From contig JAJRYM010000100.1 of assembly GCA_024275775.1 (NCBI GenBank), positions 1-9,295 of the forward strand: a stretch of DNA of 9,295 nucleotides, in the 5' to 3' direction. The stretch comes from Nitrospirota bacterium (GTDB lineage Bacteria > Nitrospinota_A > UBA7883 > JACRGQ01). The position numbers and the translations under genes were made by a program. Within the stretch, counting starts at the first letter, position 1; every line of letters starts with the position of its first letter. This document shows positions 6,964 through 9,295 of the stretch, piece by piece. The notes below the pieces were generated by a model. It saw nothing but the letters and a program-made list of their open reading frames with translations, was not told the origin of the DNA and searched no databases.

Positions 6964-8321
6964 TTCATGCCGGAATACTTGTTTACCAAAAAAATTCCCA
7001 CAACTCGGGACGGCTCTGTGAAATTCTGCGCAACGCCGGGTTCCGGTCGGTAGCCGCTTTTTATCCGGCCGAAGCCGAAATAGTAGCGGAAAGGGAAAAA
7101 CCCGATCTGCTTATAGCATCTTTCGATCTTTTCCCTCTTCCGCCGGCTTTGGCGAAAATGCCGCTTATCATTTCGGCGCCGATGGGAGAGTTTCAGGCGG
7201 TAGGCGAATTGGCGCGAAAACAGGGGGCGTTCTGCCTTACGTGGCCTTACGAAAATAATCTGGTTCTGGAAAGGGTGCGGGACGTGCTGGCCGGACGGCG
7301 GGCGAAGGCTTCGCTTAAAAAAGGCGCGGCCGACCTCATGCCGGAAATCGCCGGAAAATCCGAGTCTGTTCGGCAACTGCGCGACTTGATAATCACCGCC
7401 GCCAAAGTGGACAGCTCCATTCTTCTTACCGGCGAAACCGGCACGGGAAAGGAACTTACCGCCCGCGCGCTCCATCGCCTCGGCGCGAGAGCCGGCAAGC
7501 CGTTCGTAGCCCTCAATTGCGGGGCGCTGGCCGAAGGGGTGCTGGAATCCGAGCTGTTCGGCCATGAGCGGGGTTCGTTTACGGGAGCCGTAAAACGATA
7601 CGCGGGAAAATTTGAAAGCGCGCACGGCGGGTCGCTTTTTCTCGATGAGATAGGAGACATGCCTCAGTCCATACAGGTGAAACTGCTTCGCGTGCTTGAA
7701 TCGGGGAAATTTTTCCCGGTGGGCGGCAACGCCGAAAAAACCGTCGACGCAAGAATAATATGCGCCACGAACAGGAATATTTTCCGGATGGCGGAAGAAG
7801 GGGCGTTTAGAAGAGATCTGCTTTACCGCATCAACGTAATCGCCGTAAGACTTCCTCCCTTAAGGGAGCGAAAGGAAGATATAAAACTCCTGGCCGACAT
7901 CTTTTTAAAGGAGTTCGCCGCAAAATATAGTCGAAAAATAGACGGCTTTTCCTCGTCCGCCCTGAAAACCGTTATGGAGCAGACATGGCCCGGCAATGTG
8001 CGGGAATTGAGGCATGCCGTCGAAAGAGCCGTCGTCCATTGCAAAGGGGAGACGATAGAGGAAATCAGGCCGGGCGGCCTTTCCAGCACTCTTGCGACAG
8101 GCGCCTCGGCGGAACAGCCCGATCTGGACAGTCTCGTTAAACTGGATTTTTCCGATATGAAAAAAGAGGTGCTAGGTTTTTACGAAAAGGAGTATATCGA
8201 CGCCCTTCTTTCGCTTGAAGGGGGCATTGTTCGGAAAGTGGCCAGGCGGTGCGGGATGGATAGAAAAACGCTTTATCGAAAAATGAAGGATTACGGGCTG
8301 GATAAAAAGGATTATAGGTGA
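6960..8321 (+). CDS. Sigma-54-dependent transcriptional activator (NtrC-like) with degenerate receiver domain
   Basis: Bacterial enhancer-binding protein that uses ATP hydrolysis to remodel sigma-54 RNA polymerase. Residues 1-112 look like a receiver fold (GILVYQ strand, KPDLLIAS, PLIISAP), but the acidic pair after strand 1 is QK, the usual phospho-Asp position reads Ser54 (Asp56 lies two residues on), and the conserved Lys of the KP motif is Trp95 (TWPYE). It probably is not phosphorylated in the standard way. The AAA+ core (~130-375) is complete: Walker A GETGTGKE 158-165, sigma-54 contact loop GSFTGA 205-210 (a variant of GAFTGA), Walker B SLFLDE 225-230, ATNRN 269-273, arginines in FRRDLLYR, and sensor II in WPGNVREL. 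A Fis-type helix-turn-helix sits at ~407-449 (VRKVARRCGMDRKTLYRKM). Start GTG 6960 overlaps the previous stop as GTGA and is the first plausible start before strand 1, implying coupling. The target promoter is not identified. Confidence 0.93.
   Translation: MIHAGILVYQKNSHNSGRLCEILRNAGFRSVAAFYPAEAEIVAEREKPDLLIASFDLFPLPPALAKMPLIISAPMGEFQAVGELARKQGAFCLTWPYENNLVLERVRDVLAGRRAKASLKKGAADLMPEIAGKSESVRQLRDLIITAAKVDSSILLTGETGTGKELTARALHRLGARAGKPFVALNCGALAEGVLESELFGHERGSFTGAVKRYAGKFESAHGGSLFLDEIGDMPQSIQVKLLRVLESGKFFPVGGNAEKTVDARIICATNRNIFRMAEEGAFRRDLLYRINVIAVRLPPLRERKEDIKLLADIFLKEFAAKYSRKIDGFSSSALKTVMEQTWPGNVRELRHAVERAVVHCKGETIEEIRPGGLSSTLATGASAEQPDLDSLVKLDFSDMKKEVLGFYEKEYIDALLSLEGGIVRKVARRCGMDRKTLYRKMKDYGLDKKDYR
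8307..8310 (+). promoter_or_regulatory. Ribosome binding site supporting the GTG start at 8318
   Basis: AAGG, within AAAAAGG, ends seven bases before the GTG at 8318 and lies inside the last codons of the regulator gene. It supports this start for the next gene, which has no ATG before residue 118. Confidence 0.45.
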
Positions 8322-9295
8322 GCAGGCTTTTCATCCCGGCTATACACCTCCCGAACGGACGGGATCTTTTCCGTCCTTTTCCCCACCGGCCGGCGGAGTT
8401 CAAAAAAATCCTTAAAGCCTATGCGGAGCGAAGCCTGCTGGAATGCTCCCCGGAAGACTGCATCGTGCTTCCTTTAAGGCCGGACGAAGATTATTTGGAG
8501 TTTCTTCTTCGCAACGGCATAGGCACGAAAAAGATAATCGAATGCCGGGGCAGGTCAGCCAACCTCGCGCTGGACATACTCGCCGATGAAACGTTTGTGC
8601 GGGAACTGGCGGCTGTCGCGCAGGCGGCCGAGGAAACATCTTTCTACATTCATCTTGAAGAGGAAATGGAAATAGCGCAACGGCTCGGACTGCCTCCAAC
8701 CATGCACCCGGCTATTACGAAAATGTTCAACAAATACTATTTTCTCCTGCGGCTGTGCGAGGATATTGACGTGCCACTTGTAGAATCGAGGCAGGTGAGA
8801 TCGGGCAGGTTCGTCGAGCAGGTGGAAAAACTTCTGGAACACTGGGGGAAAATTTTCGTAAGAGGAAACGAATCGGTTGGCGGAAGCCATGCGTTCATCG
8901 TGGAAAATTCAGCGGAACTGCTAAAAGTCGGCGAAACCGTTTCCCCCAATTCGCGTATAACGAGATTTTTTGTCTTTCCGTTTCTCGATGTGTCTGAAAG
9001 TTTCAACGTCCAATACGTTTTTAATAATGGGAACGCCGATTTTTTCTGCGCCAGCAAACAGATTTTAAAAGACGGCACCCGCCACGAAGGGAACATCGGT
9101 TGCGGCGATTCTATTAACCCTAAAGCTCGGCGTATCGCCGATGCGATAGCCGCCCGGCTAACGGAACTGGGAGCGCGGGGATTGATAGGTATCGACCTGA
9201 TAGTTTCCGGGGAACAGGTTTACCCGGCGGAGATTAACGCCCGCAGGAATACTTCCACGCCCGCTATCACGCTATATAAAAAACTTCTGCAAGAA
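8318..9295 (+). CDS. ATP-grasp carboxylate-amine ligase-like protein, 3'-truncated by the window edge
   Basis: 326 residues are visible, open to the last base. The start is GTG 8318, overlapping the regulator stop as GTGA. The translation opens MSRLFIPAIHLPNG and residues 1-125 are a pre-ATP-grasp-like region without a motif I can name. From ~126 the ATP-grasp pattern appears: an NKYYFLLRLCEDIDVPLVES segment (138-157, like the 'NK..f...l...gvPvP' helix), strand and Gly-rich loop KIFVRGNESVGGSH (178-191), then GLIGIDLIV (288-296) and PAEINARRNTSTPA (303-316), where Asp293, Glu305 and Asn307 sit at the usual magnesium/ATP positions. Such enzymes activate a carboxylate as acyl phosphate and join it to an amine or thiol. 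The EIN-R-x-T pattern recalls peptide-ligase types such as the PGM1 group, but this is a weak resemblance. Substrate unknown. Coupling to a sigma-54 activator and a TolC-like gene hints at a shared pathway. Confidence 0.82.
   Translation, partial: MSRLFIPAIHLPNGRDLFRPFPHRPAEFKKILKAYAERSLLECSPEDCIVLPLRPDEDYLEFLLRNGIGTKKIIECRGRSANLALDILADETFVRELAAVAQAAEETSFYIHLEEEMEIAQRLGLPPTMHPAITKMFNKYYFLLRLCEDIDVPLVESRQVRSGRFVEQVEKLLEHWGKIFVRGNESVGGSHAFIVENSAELLKVGETVSPNSRITRFFVFPFLDVSESFNVQYVFNNGNADFFCASKQILKDGTRHEGNIGCGDSINPKARRIADAIAARLTELGARGLIGIDLIVSGEQVYPAEINARRNTSTPAITLYKKLLQE

Overview
The window comes from a diderm (Gram-negative-type) bacterium. It encodes a lipoprotein signal peptidase, a TolC-type outer-membrane channel protein, a sigma-54 activator and a type IV pilus/type II secretion-type ATPase. 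Base composition looks moderate, roughly half G+C by eye, and similar throughout. I cannot name the phylum with confidence. All six genes lie on the + strand and are tightly packed. The largest gap (3019-3122) is about 100 bases, and there are no RNA genes, mobile elements, CRISPR arrays or long repeats that I can see.

Region 1 (1-3018) is a housekeeping pair: ileS, missing its first ~90 codons at the left edge, followed after 9 bases by lspA. Region 2 (3019-5341) starts with an AT-rich gap holding a good sigma-70-like promoter. It continues with a gene for a PilB/GspE-family ATPase that is split by a -1 frame change at a run of seven A's (4038-4044). Read through, it gives a ~739-residue protein: an MshEN-like N-terminal domain, a strongly acidic linker, the ATPase core with all its boxes, and an extra C-terminal cyclic-nucleotide-binding (CAP_ED) domain with an intact phosphate-binding cassette. 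This is the most interesting object in the window.

Region 3 (5342-9295) is a run of three genes, the last two joined to their predecessors by 4-base GTGA overlaps. They are a TolC-family outer-membrane protein preceded by a 7-bp hairpin, a sigma-54-dependent activator whose receiver-like N-terminus has lost the usual phosphorylation residues, and an ATP-grasp ligase-like protein cut by the right edge. The overlaps imply translational coupling and possibly one process, but the substrate and partners are not visible here.

Working picture (inference): a surface/envelope locus in which pilus or secretion motor activity may be gated by nucleotide second messengers, beside a coupled channel-regulator-ligase cassette. 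The ATPase architecture and frame break, the degenerate receiver and the unidentified ATP-grasp protein deserve follow-up.
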